Assembly (NCBI GenBank): GCA_017480245.1
Contig: JAFVBA010000010.1
Coordinates: 248,001-312,000, forward strand
Direction: 5' to 3'
Length of the DNA stretch: 64,000 bases
Source: Bacteroidales bacterium
GTDB lineage: Bacteria; Bacteroidota; Bacteroidia; Bacteroidales; P3
This document shows positions 36,025 to 43,231 of the stretch, in pieces. Under the pieces are notes generated by a model. It made no database searches, was not told the DNA's origin, and saw only the letters and a list, made by a program, of their open reading frames with translations. The stretch's first letter is position 1. Each line of letters starts with the position of its first letter. Position numbers and translations under genes: made by a program.

Positions 36025-36513
36025 TTATTTATTGTTCTGTATTTCCTTTAAGGCAAATTCTTTCATCATCACTCTTGCCCGTAATATTATATTCTTTACT
36101 GCCGACAGAGTTAGTTTGAGTATTTGTGAGATTTCTTCGTAAGAAAATCCGTCAATATCTTTCAGTATTATGCATTGTCTGTAATGTTGCGGCAGTTGTT
36201 CAAGCAGTTTATCTACAAAATCTGAGTTTTCAAAGTTTTTATTTTCTTCTGCTGTGGTATAAGAAACATTTTCTTGCAATTCATCAGTTCGTTTTATCCG
36301 TTTAAATTCATTAATCATAAAGTTATGGGCAGTAATAAACAAAAACGCTTTTGCTTTCTGTAATTCAACTGCATCTATATGCGTCCAAAGTGCAATAAAA
36401 GTGTCTTGGGTTATATCTTTTGCTGATTCGGTATTTTTTATATTCTTCAAAAGATAGCAATAGACCATATCGGAAAATTGATTTACACATATATTGTATT
36501 CTTTCTCAGTCAT
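36025..36513 (-). CDS. ECF-type RNA polymerase sigma factor
   Basis: The 162-residue protein shows sigma region 2 (DMVYCYLLKNIKNTESAKDITQDTFIALW, about 14-42) and region 4 (LPQHYRQCIILKDIDGFSYEEIS...LSAVKNIILRARVMMK, about 107-153). It lacks regions 1 and 3, as ECF factors do. The adjacent membrane anti-sigma gene supports the role. The promoter recognised is not known; the exported proteins downstream are candidates for the regulon. It is divergent from the rpsF operon across array F. Confidence 0.88.
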   Translation of the reverse strand: MTEKEYNICVNQFSDMVYCYLLKNIKNTESAKDITQDTFIALWTHIDAVELQKAKAFLFITAHNFMINEFKRIKRTDELQENVSYTTAEENKNFENSDFVDKLLEQLPQHYRQCIILKDIDGFSYEEISQILKLTLSAVKNIILRARVMMKEFALKEIQNNK

Positions 36514-36788
36514 ATTTTGTTAAGTTCTTTTTATACTTAAAACAATTTACAAAGCAAAAAGTCTCACAGACACCGCAAAAAATAATCTTATATATAGACT
36601 ATCATTAATAACTACATGCTTACATTAATATCGTTGCAAGTTGCTTCAGTTATCCTTTTTGGCAAAGATAATTAAATTAATTATTCAATCACTAAGTGTG
36701 TTGCATTTTGATTTATTAATTTTAATAACTAAGCAAATAATTAGAGAAAATTATTGCCGAATGTTTTTTCATGAATTCCGATAAGTTT

Positions 36789-37030
36789 TCGTTCTGAACA
36801 ACACTTCGGCGCCGTCAGTGCAGACAAATTTTTCTTCAGTGCAACACTTCAGCGTCAGAAAATGACACTTGCAGGGATAAAAAGTGTCATTTTTATACTT
36901 TCCAAGTGTCATTTATTCGGTCTTTAAGTGTCATTTTTATACTCTCCAAGTCGGACTTGCAGACGCCGGAGTGTTGTACTGAATACGCTGAGGTGTTGAA
37001 CTGAACGAAAAATAGTGTTGTACTGAATAA
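36789..37030. repeat. Exact 22-bp phased mirror array of eleven units (array F)
   Basis: The 615 bp divergent gap 36514-37128 holds eleven consecutive 22 bp units with no insertion or deletion. AAGTGTCAT lies at 36882, 36904 and 36926, with AAGTCGGAC at 36948. GTGTTG(T/A)ACTGAA lies at 36971, 36993 and 37015, each 22 bp apart. The left units (CTGAACAACACTTC at 36795, AGTGCAACACTTC at 36838) are complements of the right ones, giving a mirror around 36910. The flanks contain the rpsF promoter and nothing else recognised. Confidence 0.92.
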
Positions 37031-37069
37031 TTTTTTGTCGTTTTATTTTGCCATTTTGAAAAAAGATAG

Positions 37070-37077
37070 TAATTTTG
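37070..37077 (+). promoter_or_regulatory. Bacteroidota -7 element (TAATTTTG) of the rpsF operon
   Basis: TAATTTTGCA lies 51 nt before the rpsF start, 40 bp after the end of array F. Confidence 0.65.
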
Positions 37078-37128
37078 CAAACTCAAATTAAAAAATTAGT
37101 TGATAACAAATTAAATTAAAACAACAAA

Positions 37129-37539
37129 ATGGTAAGACAATATGAAACCGTTTTCATTATGACTCCCGTTTTATCTGACGAACAGATAAAGGAAACGGTA
37201 GGCAAGTATCAGAAGCTGTTGAAAGACGGCGGAGCTGAGATTGTTGATGAAAACAATTGGGGAATGCGCAAACTTGCATATCCTATTCAAAAGAAAACAT
37301 CGGGTTATTATTACCTTATTGAATTTAAAGCAGAAGGTACTTTGATTGCCAAATTGGAAACGGCATACAAACGTGATGAAAGATTACTTCGTTTCTTAAC
37401 TGTTTCTTTGGATAAGTTTGCAGTTGCTTATAACGAAAAGAAACGTGCCGGCGGTTTGAAGAGTCAGCAGAAATCTTCCGAGAAAAAAGAGAGAAGAGAA
37501 AATAAAGAAGTAAAAACTGAAGAGGTTAAAGCAGAATAA
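37129..37539 (+). CDS. rpsF: 30S ribosomal protein bS6
   Basis: The 136-residue protein begins [16 protein letters not shown], the canonical bS6 start, and shows [28 protein letters not shown] (about 43-70). The core is followed by a charged Lys/Glu tail (about 105-136), longer than in E. coli after processing. bS6 binds bS18 on the platform of the small subunit. It is the first gene of rpsF-rpsR-rplI and has no Shine-Dalgarno sequence, unlike the two genes after it. Confidence 0.96.
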   Translation: MVRQYETVFIMTPVLSDEQIKETVGKYQKLLKDGGAEIVDENNWGMRKLAYPIQKKTSGYYYLIEFKAEGTLIAKLETAYKRDERLLRFLTVSLDKFAVAYNEKKRAGGLKSQQKSSEKKERRENKEVKTEEVKAE

Positions 37540-37541
37540 TT

Positions 37542-37548
37542 AAGGAGG
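37542..37548 (+). promoter_or_regulatory. Strong Shine-Dalgarno sequence of rpsR
   Basis: AAGGAGG lies 10 nt before the rpsR ATG. A full-length Shine-Dalgarno word is unusual for Bacteroidota, and rpsF just upstream has none. Confidence 0.85.
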
Positions 37549-37558
37549 AAAAGAAATT

Positions 37559-37825
37559 ATGGCAAACGATACGGAAATAAAGTATTTAACCCCGATAAAG
37601 GTTGAGTCACAGAGAAAAAAATACTGCCGTTTCAAAAAAAGCGGTATCAAATACATAGATTATAAGGATGCAGATTTCCTTCTTAAGTTCGTAAATGAAC
37701 AAGGTAAAATCTTACCGAGAAGAATCACGGGTACATCAAATAAATATCAGAAAAAAGTTGCACAGGCTGTAAAAAGAGCAAGACATCTTGCATTAATGCC
37801 ATACGTAGCTGACTTATTGAAATAA
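37559..37825 (+). CDS. rpsR: 30S ribosomal protein bS18
   Basis: The 88-residue protein contains the bS18 core [16 protein letters not shown], then [22 protein letters not shown] and [21 protein letters not shown]. bS18 sits next to bS6 and bS21 near the 3' end of 16S rRNA. It is the second gene of the operon, preceded by a strong Shine-Dalgarno sequence and separated from rpsF by 19 bp. Confidence 0.96.
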   Translation: MANDTEIKYLTPIKVESQRKKYCRFKKSGIKYIDYKDADFLLKFVNEQGKILPRRITGTSNKYQKKVAQAVKRARHLALMPYVADLLK

Positions 37826-37826
37826 T

Positions 37827-37834
37827 AAAGGAGG
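37827..37834 (+). promoter_or_regulatory. Strong Shine-Dalgarno sequence of rplI
   Basis: AAAGGAGG overlaps the end of the rpsR stop context and lies 7 nt before the rplI ATG. Confidence 0.85.
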
Positions 37835-37841
37835 AGAAGAT

Positions 37842-38294
37842 ATGGAAATTATATTGAAACAAGACGTTGCGCACGTAGGTTACAAAGACGAAATAGTAAA
37901 GGTTAAAGACGGTTACGCAAATAACTATCTTATTCCTCAAGGAATGGCTATTATGGCAACTGCTTCTGCAAAGAAAGTTTTGGCTGAAAACCTTAAACAA
38001 CGTGCTTTCAAAGAGCAAAAGATAAGAACTGAAGCCGAAGCATTGGCAGAGAAAATCAATGCAGTCAAAGGTTTGAAACTTGCTACAAAAGCAGGTGAAA
38101 ACGGTAAGATTTACGGAAGTGTTAATTCAATTCAGATTGCAGATGCGTTGAAATCTCAGTTTGACATGGACATTGACCGTAAGAAAATCACAGTTAAAGG
38201 CGAAGCAATCAAAGAACTTGGTTCATACAATGCAGTTGTAAATGTTTATAAAGACATTAAGGCTGAGATTAACTTTGATGTTGTTGCAGAATAA
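37842..38294 (+). CDS. rplI: 50S ribosomal protein bL9
   Basis: The 150-residue protein starts MEIILKQDVAHVGYKDEIVKVKDGYANNYLIPQ, the N-terminal 23S rRNA-binding domain with the GYANNYLIP signature. The long connecting helix (about 45-75) and the C-terminal domain (NGKIYGSVNSIQIADALKSQ onwards) follow. It ends the ribosomal operon; a GGCAGGTG hairpin follows at 38333. Confidence 0.96.
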   Translation: MEIILKQDVAHVGYKDEIVKVKDGYANNYLIPQGMAIMATASAKKVLAENLKQRAFKEQKIRTEAEALAEKINAVKGLKLATKAGENGKIYGSVNSIQIADALKSQFDMDIDRKKITVKGEAIKELGSYNAVVNVYKDIKAEINFDVVAE

Positions 38295-38332
38295 GAAAAA
38301 ACAAATTTTTGTATAATTCTTTTTCATAATTC

Positions 38333-38368
38333 GGCAGGTGGGATTTGATTTTCACCTGCCATGCTCTT
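38333..38368 (+). terminator. Hairpin after rplI
   Basis: GGCAGGTG pairs with CACCTGCC around a 12 nt loop, followed by ATGCTCTTTTT. The T run is slightly displaced, and the trmH-family start follows at 38377. Confidence 0.65.
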
Positions 38369-38376
38369 TTTAAGAT

Positions 38377-39123
38377 ATGATAACTAACGCACAAATTAAG
38401 AGTATTACGGCGCTTAAGGAGAAGAAATACCGTAGTGAAACTGAATGTTTTGTTGTTGAAGGGCGAAAAATGGTTAATGAATTACTGAGAAGTGATTTTG
38501 AAATCATAAACGTTTATGCCCTTTCTTCTTGGCAGGCTAATAATGGCGGCAGGCAGTTGAATGAAAAATTGATTACTGTTAATGAAAAGGAACTTAGCCG
38601 TATCAGTTCGTTAAAAACTCCCGATGAGGTGTTGGCTGTGGTTAAGCAAAAGCGCAGTTCGGAGATTGAAATTACAGGAAAACTTATTTTGGCGTTGGAT
38701 AATATCAATAATCCGGGAAATCTTGGAACCATTATCCGCATTGCCGGGTGGTTCGGCGTGAAAGATATTGTTTGTAATGAAAACACGGTGGATTGCTACA
38801 ACCCGAAAGTCTTGCAATCTACGATGGGAGCAATTTTTCATACCAATATATTATATACCGATTTGAAATCATTTCTTCAAAATCAAAAGACGGCGCAAAT
38901 TTACGGCACGGTACTTCAAAACGGCAGGAATATCTACCAAGAAAATCTTACTTCCGACGGAATAATCATTATCGGCAGCGAATCTCACGGCATAAGCAAA
39001 GAGATATTGCAGTACATCAACCGCCCAATAACCATTCCGACCTTTGCTGCCGCCGATGAAGTGGAATCCTTAAACGCTTCAGTTGCCTGCGGTATCATCT
39101 TATCGGAATTTAAACGCAGATAA
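38377..39123 (+). CDS. TrmH/SpoU-family RNA 2'-O-methyltransferase
   Basis: The 248-residue protein has an N-terminal L7Ae-like substrate domain (YRSETECFVVEGRKMVNELL, about 18-37). The knotted SPOUT domain follows, with motif 1 NNPGNLGTIIRIAGWFG, motif 2 IIIGSESHGIS and motif 3 SLNASVACGIILSEF. It transfers a methyl group from S-adenosylmethionine to a ribose 2'-OH in rRNA or tRNA; the exact site cannot be read from sequence. It follows the ribosomal operon and is followed by a strong terminator. Confidence 0.9.
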   Translation: MITNAQIKSITALKEKKYRSETECFVVEGRKMVNELLRSDFEIINVYALSSWQANNGGRQLNEKLITVNEKELSRISSLKTPDEVLAVVKQKRSSEIEITGKLILALDNINNPGNLGTIIRIAGWFGVKDIVCNENTVDCYNPKVLQSTMGAIFHTNILYTDLKSFLQNQKTAQIYGTVLQNGRNIYQENLTSDGIIIIGSESHGISKEILQYINRPITIPTFAAADEVESLNASVACGIILSEFKRR

Positions 39124-39201
39124 AGGATTTTTTATGAGAAATTCTCTTGCGAAACGGTGATTTTTGACTGTTTATAAGCGAAAAAACAATAGTTTTATCA
39201 T

Positions 39202-39254
39202 AAGAAACTGAGGAAAATGCAATAAATGATATAGAATTCCTCAGTTTCTTTTTT
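39202..39254 (+). terminator. Rho-independent terminator after the methyltransferase gene
   Basis: AAGAAACTGAGGAA pairs with TTCCTCAGTTTCTT, followed by a T run. The 632 bp gap 39124-39755 also holds the small pseudogene at 39360-39644 and its promoter word; the rest shows nothing. Confidence 0.85.
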
Positions 39255-39340
39255 GTTGATTATCAATTCGAAAAAATAAAGAATGAAAAAATGACCAAAA
39301 AAGGACCAATGAAAAGAGGATTTTTTAGAAAAATTATGTA

Positions 39341-39348
39341 TATTTTTG
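39341..39348 (+). promoter_or_regulatory. Bacteroidota -7-like element (TATTTTTG)
   Basis: TATTTTTGCA lies 11 nt before the ATG at 39360 of the small pseudogene, so the locus looks like a former gene with its own promoter. Confidence 0.45.
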
Positions 39349-39359
39349 CAACTGAGAAA

Positions 39360-39644
39360 ATGAATGAAAGAATGATGATGTTTTTGATAAGAAAAAATAA
39401 GAAAATAACAATAAGAAACGGTGGTTATGTGTATGTTTATTACAAAATATCTTCATCTCCGACTTTAAGTTCTTAAAGTGATTGTGTTTGTGTTGTAAGT
39501 TATGAAGGTGAGGATGTATAAATTCCTGTTAAAGACTTTAATGGTGATTGTGAAGATGTAACTTGGAATGATATGTCGACAGCATAGCAAAATGGAGAGG
39601 AATTAGGTTTTACTTTAAAGTGTCATGAAGAAAAAGAATTGTAA
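39360..39644 (+). pseudogene. Small protein gene with three in-frame stops
   Basis: From ATG 39360 (MNERMMMFLIRKNKK) one frame reads as protein-like sequence to 39644, interrupted by TAA 39474, TAA 39519 and TAG 39585. The parts between stops look coding: NGGYVYVYYKISSSPTLSS, SDCVCVVSYEGEDV, IPVKDFNGDCEDVTWNDM, QNGEELGFTLKCHEEKEL. No frameshift is needed, and the final stop is TAA at 39642. The product would be about 94 residues; no family is recognised. A promoter word lies just upstream. Recoding of stops is unlikely because all three stop codons end normal genes nearby. Confidence 0.6.
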
Positions 39645-39755
39645 ATTAGAGGGCATATTATCTGATTATAGCAAAAATAGATGAATTATTGAGTAAATAA
39701 ATTGAAGTTTTTAGTTGATTTGGTTTGCATTTATTGTTATGCAAACCTTTTTTAT

Positions 39756-40028
39756 TTATTGGGTAAGAAGATATAAAAGAATAACTGCGGCAATTAGTTG
39801 AGCAATAAGAATTATCCTTAAACCTATTCGGAATTTCTTGTGTTGGGTTTTATGTCTGAATAAATCCATTGCCAATAACGCTCCTGCACTTCCGCCGATT
39901 ACTGCAAAAGATATTAGAGTAAATTCACTTATCCGCCATTTATCTTTCTTGCTTTTATATTTATCTAATCCGTAAAGCAGAAAAGTTACGGCATTTATAC
40001 AGATAAGACAGATTAATATGAGATTCAT
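39756..40028 (-). CDS. DUF1294 small membrane protein
   Basis: The 90-residue protein has three transmembrane segments and the DUF1294 pattern: INAVTFLLYGLDKYKSKKDKWRISE (about 11-35), GGSAGALLAMDLFRHKTQHKKFR (about 45-67), then a last hydrophobic helix. The function of the family is unknown. The start codon overlaps the stop of the upstream lipoprotein gene (ATGA), so the two are translationally coupled. Confidence 0.85.
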   Translation of the reverse strand: MNLILICLICINAVTFLLYGLDKYKSKKDKWRISEFTLISFAVIGGSAGALLAMDLFRHKTQHKKFRIGLRIILIAQLIAAVILLYLLTQ

Positions 40029-40522
40029 CGCACAAAAACACGGTGGAAATTAGCTCCTTTTGCCGCTTGCTTTTTATCAACCAACACAATTAAACAAGGT
40101 CTTGTGGTAAAACTTTGTTTTCTTCCCATCATAAGACAGTAATTGCAAGTTATACTTCCGTCAGATTGCGAAGTTATCTCGATAAAATCCAATCTTTTCT
40201 CAATATTTGTCTCATCTAAAACAACGCAAAGCGCACTCTGTTTTTTGAAATCAATTTTTGTCGGCTCGCCGTCCGTTCCCATAAAAGCAGCAGGTGAAAA
40301 GTATTTGTCAAAATCCGATTGCGAAGTAATAACAAACTCTTCCGCTCCGTCAGGTGTTGAAACGTTGTTATTAAAAAAGTAATTCCTTGCAACCGTGCCT
40401 TGAATTACGGAAGTGATTTGTGAAGTTGATTTATCCATATTGCTGCTGTTTTTACTGCATTTGCAACTTGTTAAGCCCAAAACGGCAATTGCAATTAGCG
40501 ATATTAATGTTATTTTCTTCAT
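40025..40522 (-). CDS. Putative lipoprotein of unknown function
   Basis: The 165-residue protein has a lipoprotein signal (MKKITLISLIAIAVLGLTSCKC) with lipobox LTSC ending at Cys20. The mature domain (SQSDFDKYFSPAAFMG...IEKRLDFIEIT...PCLIVLVDKK) resembles small Bacteroidota lipoproteins of unknown role that contain the word FDKYF near the middle. It lies directly downstream of folC (20 bp) and overlaps the DUF1294 gene. Confidence 0.7.
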   Translation of the reverse strand: MKKITLISLIAIAVLGLTSCKCSKNSSNMDKSTSQITSVIQGTVARNYFFNNNVSTPDGAEEFVITSQSDFDKYFSPAAFMGTDGEPTKIDFKKQSALCVVLDETNIEKRLDFIEITSQSDGSITCNYCLMMGRKQSFTTRPCLIVLVDKKQAAKGANFHRVFVR

Positions 40523-40542
40523 TTCTTTATTTATTAAAATGT

Positions 40543-41832
40543 TTATACTATTTCCGCAACCGTGTAGGTACTTCCGCCGACAAATACCATACCTCCGTCT
40601 GCTAAAGCGTCTTTTTGTGCCTGTTTCAACGCCTCTTTGACACTTTGAAATGTTTTGTAATTAAGACCTTTTGCCTTAAACTTTCCGCTTAATGCCTCTA
40701 CATCCAAACCTCTCGGAATATCGGCTTTGCAAAGATAGAAAACAGCATCTTGAGGCAGCATATCAATTTCGGTATCAATATCTTTGTCATTCACAACCCC
40801 GATAACAAAATGCAGATTCTGCTTTCTGGTGCGTTGCAATTGGTTCATAACATAGCGCAATCCATCTTCATTGTGTCCTGTGTCGCAAACGGTAAGCGGA
40901 TTAGTTGAAAGCGTCTGCCAACGTCCTAACAAAGGAAAATTGTGCATCACGTTTTTTATTCCATCTGCAATATTCTGCTTTGTAATATGATATTTACCCG
41001 TTTCATTCAATGCCTCAACAGTTTGAATTACGCCCAAAATATTCTTTTTCTGGTAATCACCGACCAAACCGCACGAAAGATTTTCTATATACAGCTTACC
41101 GTTTTTGTAAATATCCATAACCAAACAGCCGTTTTGCGTCCTGTCATTATTAATTGAGAAATTTTCGTCCGCAAAATAGATTTTACTGCCCATTTCTTTC
41201 GCTTTGGCAAGAAAAACGGGCTTAGTTTCCTTTTGAGTTTGCGAAATGACAACAGGAATACCTTTCTTAATAATGCCTGCTTTCTCACCTGCAATTTTTT
41301 CCAACGTATCGCCCAAAAACTGTGTGTGGTCAAAAGATATATTGGTGATAAGACTGACTTCAGGTGTGATAACATTGGTGGAATCCAACCGTCCGCCCAT
41401 TCCTACTTCAATAACGGCAATATCAACTTTGGATGCAAAATAATTAAATGCCATTGCGACCATCATCTCAAAGAAAGATGGGGCAATATCTTCAAGAATA
41501 GTTTTATTCTGTTTTACAAATTGAATTACATAATTCTTACTTGCCTGTTTGCCGTTGATAACAATTCTTTCCGTTAAGTCTTTAAGGTGAGGGGAGGTGT
41601 GCAATCCCGTTTTCAAACCGTATTCAAACATTATTGAAGCCAAAAGATGCGAAGATGACCCCTTACCGTTTGTGCCTGCAACGTGAATTGAACGGAATTT
41701 TTCTTCGGGATGCGACAATGCCTGCATAAGTGCAAGTGTTGAATTGAGATTGGCTTTGTATGCCGAGGCACCTTGTCTGTGAAAAACAGGAAGTTGCGAA
41801 TACAGATACTCTTCTGTTTGTTTGTAATTCAT
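40543..41832 (-). CDS. folC: dihydrofolate synthase / folylpolyglutamate synthase
   Basis: The Mur-ligase-type enzyme adds glutamate to dihydropteroate and to folates using ATP. The 429-residue protein has the FolC P-loop HVAGTNGKGSSSHLLAS (about 50-66), the DSTNVI and NISFDHTQFLG motifs (about 155-175) with the catalytic-site residues of the central domain, and the C-terminal DTGHNEDGLRYVM (about 315-327). It leads a minus-strand unit with the lipoprotein and DUF1294 genes. A TAACTTTG promoter lies upstream at 41866, and array G separates it from thiL. Confidence 0.94.
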   Translation of the reverse strand: MNYKQTEEYLYSQLPVFHRQGASAYKANLNSTLALMQALSHPEEKFRSIHVAGTNGKGSSSHLLASIMFEYGLKTGLHTSPHLKDLTERIVINGKQASKNYVIQFVKQNKTILEDIAPSFFEMMVAMAFNYFASKVDIAVIEVGMGGRLDSTNVITPEVSLITNISFDHTQFLGDTLEKIAGEKAGIIKKGIPVVISQTQKETKPVFLAKAKEMGSKIYFADENFSINNDRTQNGCLVMDIYKNGKLYIENLSCGLVGDYQKKNILGVIQTVEALNETGKYHITKQNIADGIKNVMHNFPLLGRWQTLSTNPLTVCDTGHNEDGLRYVMNQLQRTRKQNLHFVIGVVNDKDIDTEIDMLPQDAVFYLCKADIPRGLDVEALSGKFKAKGLNYKTFQSVKEALKQAQKDALADGGMVFVGGSTYTVAEIV

Positions 41833-41865
41833 AATTTAAGAAATTGTAGTTTTATAATATTTTTG

Positions 41866-41873
41866 CAAAGTTA
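41866..41873 (-). promoter_or_regulatory. Bacteroidota -7 element (TAACTTTG) of folC
   Basis: The minus-strand word GTAACTTTGCA lies 34 nt before the folC start and just outside array G. Confidence 0.65.
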
Positions 41874-41898
41874 CGAATAAATTTTGTAACCACTCAAA

Positions 41899-42077
41899 AG
41901 ATTTTTGCAATCTCAAGAAAGATTTTTGTTTGGACGGTTCAAAATAAAATTTTAGACCGTCCAAAATACTATTTTAGACCGTTTAAAATTATTTTTGAAC
42001 CGTCCAAACAAAAATCTTTCTTGAGATTGCAAAAATCTTTTCGGAGATTGCAAAAATTTTATCAATGATTACAAAAT
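41899..42077. repeat. Phased inverted-repeat array with GACCGTCCAAAA words (array G)
   Basis: Left arm 41900-41944 and right arm 41994-42038 are perfect inverted repeats of 45 bp; both carry GATTTTTGCAATCTCAAG and GGACGGTTCAAAA. Words repeat with a step of 21-22 bp: GATTTTTG at 41900 and 41921; CGGTTC/CCGTCC/CCGTTT/CCGTCC at 41935, 41957, 41979 and 42000; GATTGCAAAAAT at 42025 and 42046, with GATTACAAAAT at 42067. The GACCGT family is shared with array B. It lies between the divergent folC and thiL promoters. Confidence 0.9.
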
Positions 42078-42084
42078 ATTTTCT

Positions 42085-42092
42085 TAAATTTG
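42085..42092 (+). promoter_or_regulatory. Bacteroidota -7 element (TAAATTTG) of thiL
   Basis: TAAATTTGCAG lies 31 nt before the thiL start, 8 bp after the last repeat word of array G. Confidence 0.6.
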
Positions 42093-42123
42093 CAGTTTGG
42101 TTTTAAGAAAATAAAATATTGAT

Positions 42124-43158
42124 ATGGAAGACAGAACGGAATTATCCGCATTGGGAGAGTTTGGCTTGATAGAACGGTTGAATAAAGATAACAAAACACA
42201 GAACGAAAGCACCGTTGTATCTATCGGAGACGACGCTGCGGTTTTGGATTACAAGGACAAACAAATTCTTGTTTCAACCGATGCAATGGCGGAGGGGATT
42301 CATTTTGATATGGTTTATACTCCTTTGAAACATTTGGGATATAAAGCCGCCGTAAGCAATTTTTCAGATATTTATTCTATGAACGGCCGTCCTAAACAGA
42401 TAACTATCGCCCTTAGCGTTAGCAACCGTTACAGCGTGGAGGCATTGGAGGAGTTGTATTCGGGAATCCGTTTGGCTTGTGAGAAGTACGGTGTTGATAT
42501 AATAGGCGGCGACACCACAAGTTCTGCATCCGGTATGGTAATATCAATAACCGTTTTGGGTGAAGGTGAAAAAGATAAGATAACAAGGCGCTCTACTGCC
42601 AAGGAAAATGATTTGATTTGCGTAAGCGGTGATTTGGGTGCAGCCTATGCAGGATTACTTGTTTTGCAAAGAGAAAAAGCGACTTGGAAAGCTAATCCCG
42701 ATATGCAGCCTGACCTTGACAGTTACGATTATGTACTTGAGAGACAATTGAAGCCTGAAGCACAGAAATGGTTAATTGATTTCTTTGAAAAAAACGGCAT
42801 AGTCCCGACTTCAATGATAGATATTTCGGACGGTTTAGCAAGTGAGATTTTGCATATTTGCAATGACAGTGGCGTCGGTTGTGAAATCTACATGGAGAGA
42901 TTGCCGATAGATTATCAGACATCACGAACGCTTGAGGAATTTCAAATACCTGCCGAAACGGGAGCATTGAACGGGGGAGAGGATTACGAACTTCTATTCA
43001 CTATTGACCAAAAAGATTACGAGAAAATCAAGAACAATGCCGATATTCATATAATAGGATATATTAAAGATAAGAATTCGGGTTGTAAGTTGGTAACTCC
43101 GCAAAACAGCACAATAGATATTAAGGCTCAAGGTTGGAATCACTACAATGATATGTAG
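42124..43158 (+). CDS. thiL: thiamine-monophosphate kinase
   Basis: ThiL phosphorylates thiamine monophosphate to thiamine diphosphate, the cofactor of KorAB. The 344-residue protein is an AIR-synthase-like ATPase with GEFGLIERL at the start, SIGDDAAVLDYKDKQILVSTDAM (about 33-55) for metal and ATP binding, GVDIIGGDTTSS (about 124-135), IDISDGLASEILHICNDSGVG (about 235-255) and NGGEDYELLFTI (about 280-291). The HAD, DivIC-like and possibly pckA genes follow on the same strand. Confidence 0.94.
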   Translation: MEDRTELSALGEFGLIERLNKDNKTQNESTVVSIGDDAAVLDYKDKQILVSTDAMAEGIHFDMVYTPLKHLGYKAAVSNFSDIYSMNGRPKQITIALSVSNRYSVEALEELYSGIRLACEKYGVDIIGGDTTSSASGMVISITVLGEGEKDKITRRSTAKENDLICVSGDLGAAYAGLLVLQREKATWKANPDMQPDLDSYDYVLERQLKPEAQKWLIDFFEKNGIVPTSMIDISDGLASEILHICNDSGVGCEIYMERLPIDYQTSRTLEEFQIPAETGALNGGEDYELLFTIDQKDYEKIKNNADIHIIGYIKDKNSGCKLVTPQNSTIDIKAQGWNHYNDM

Positions 43159-43231
43159 TATTTAGGATGTAGTATGTAGCATATAGAAGTTAAGGTTTAG
43201 AGTGGATAGTTTAAAGTTGAGGGTTTAGAGA
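43159..43231. other. TTTAG/TATGTAG-rich spacer between thiL and the HAD gene
   Basis: The 73 bp spacer is made of short variants such as GTAGTATGTAGCATATAG and GGTTTAGAG...AGGGTTTAGAG. It codes for nothing visible. Similar TTTAG-type words occur before other genes in the window (GGTTTAGTATTT near 61350), so it may be a low-complexity spacer common to this genome. Confidence 0.4.

Noticed and set aside
39360-39644. Reassigned or suppressed stop codons
   Set aside because: TAA, TAG and TGA all end normal-length genes in the same window, so read-through of three stops in one small gene is much less likely than decay.
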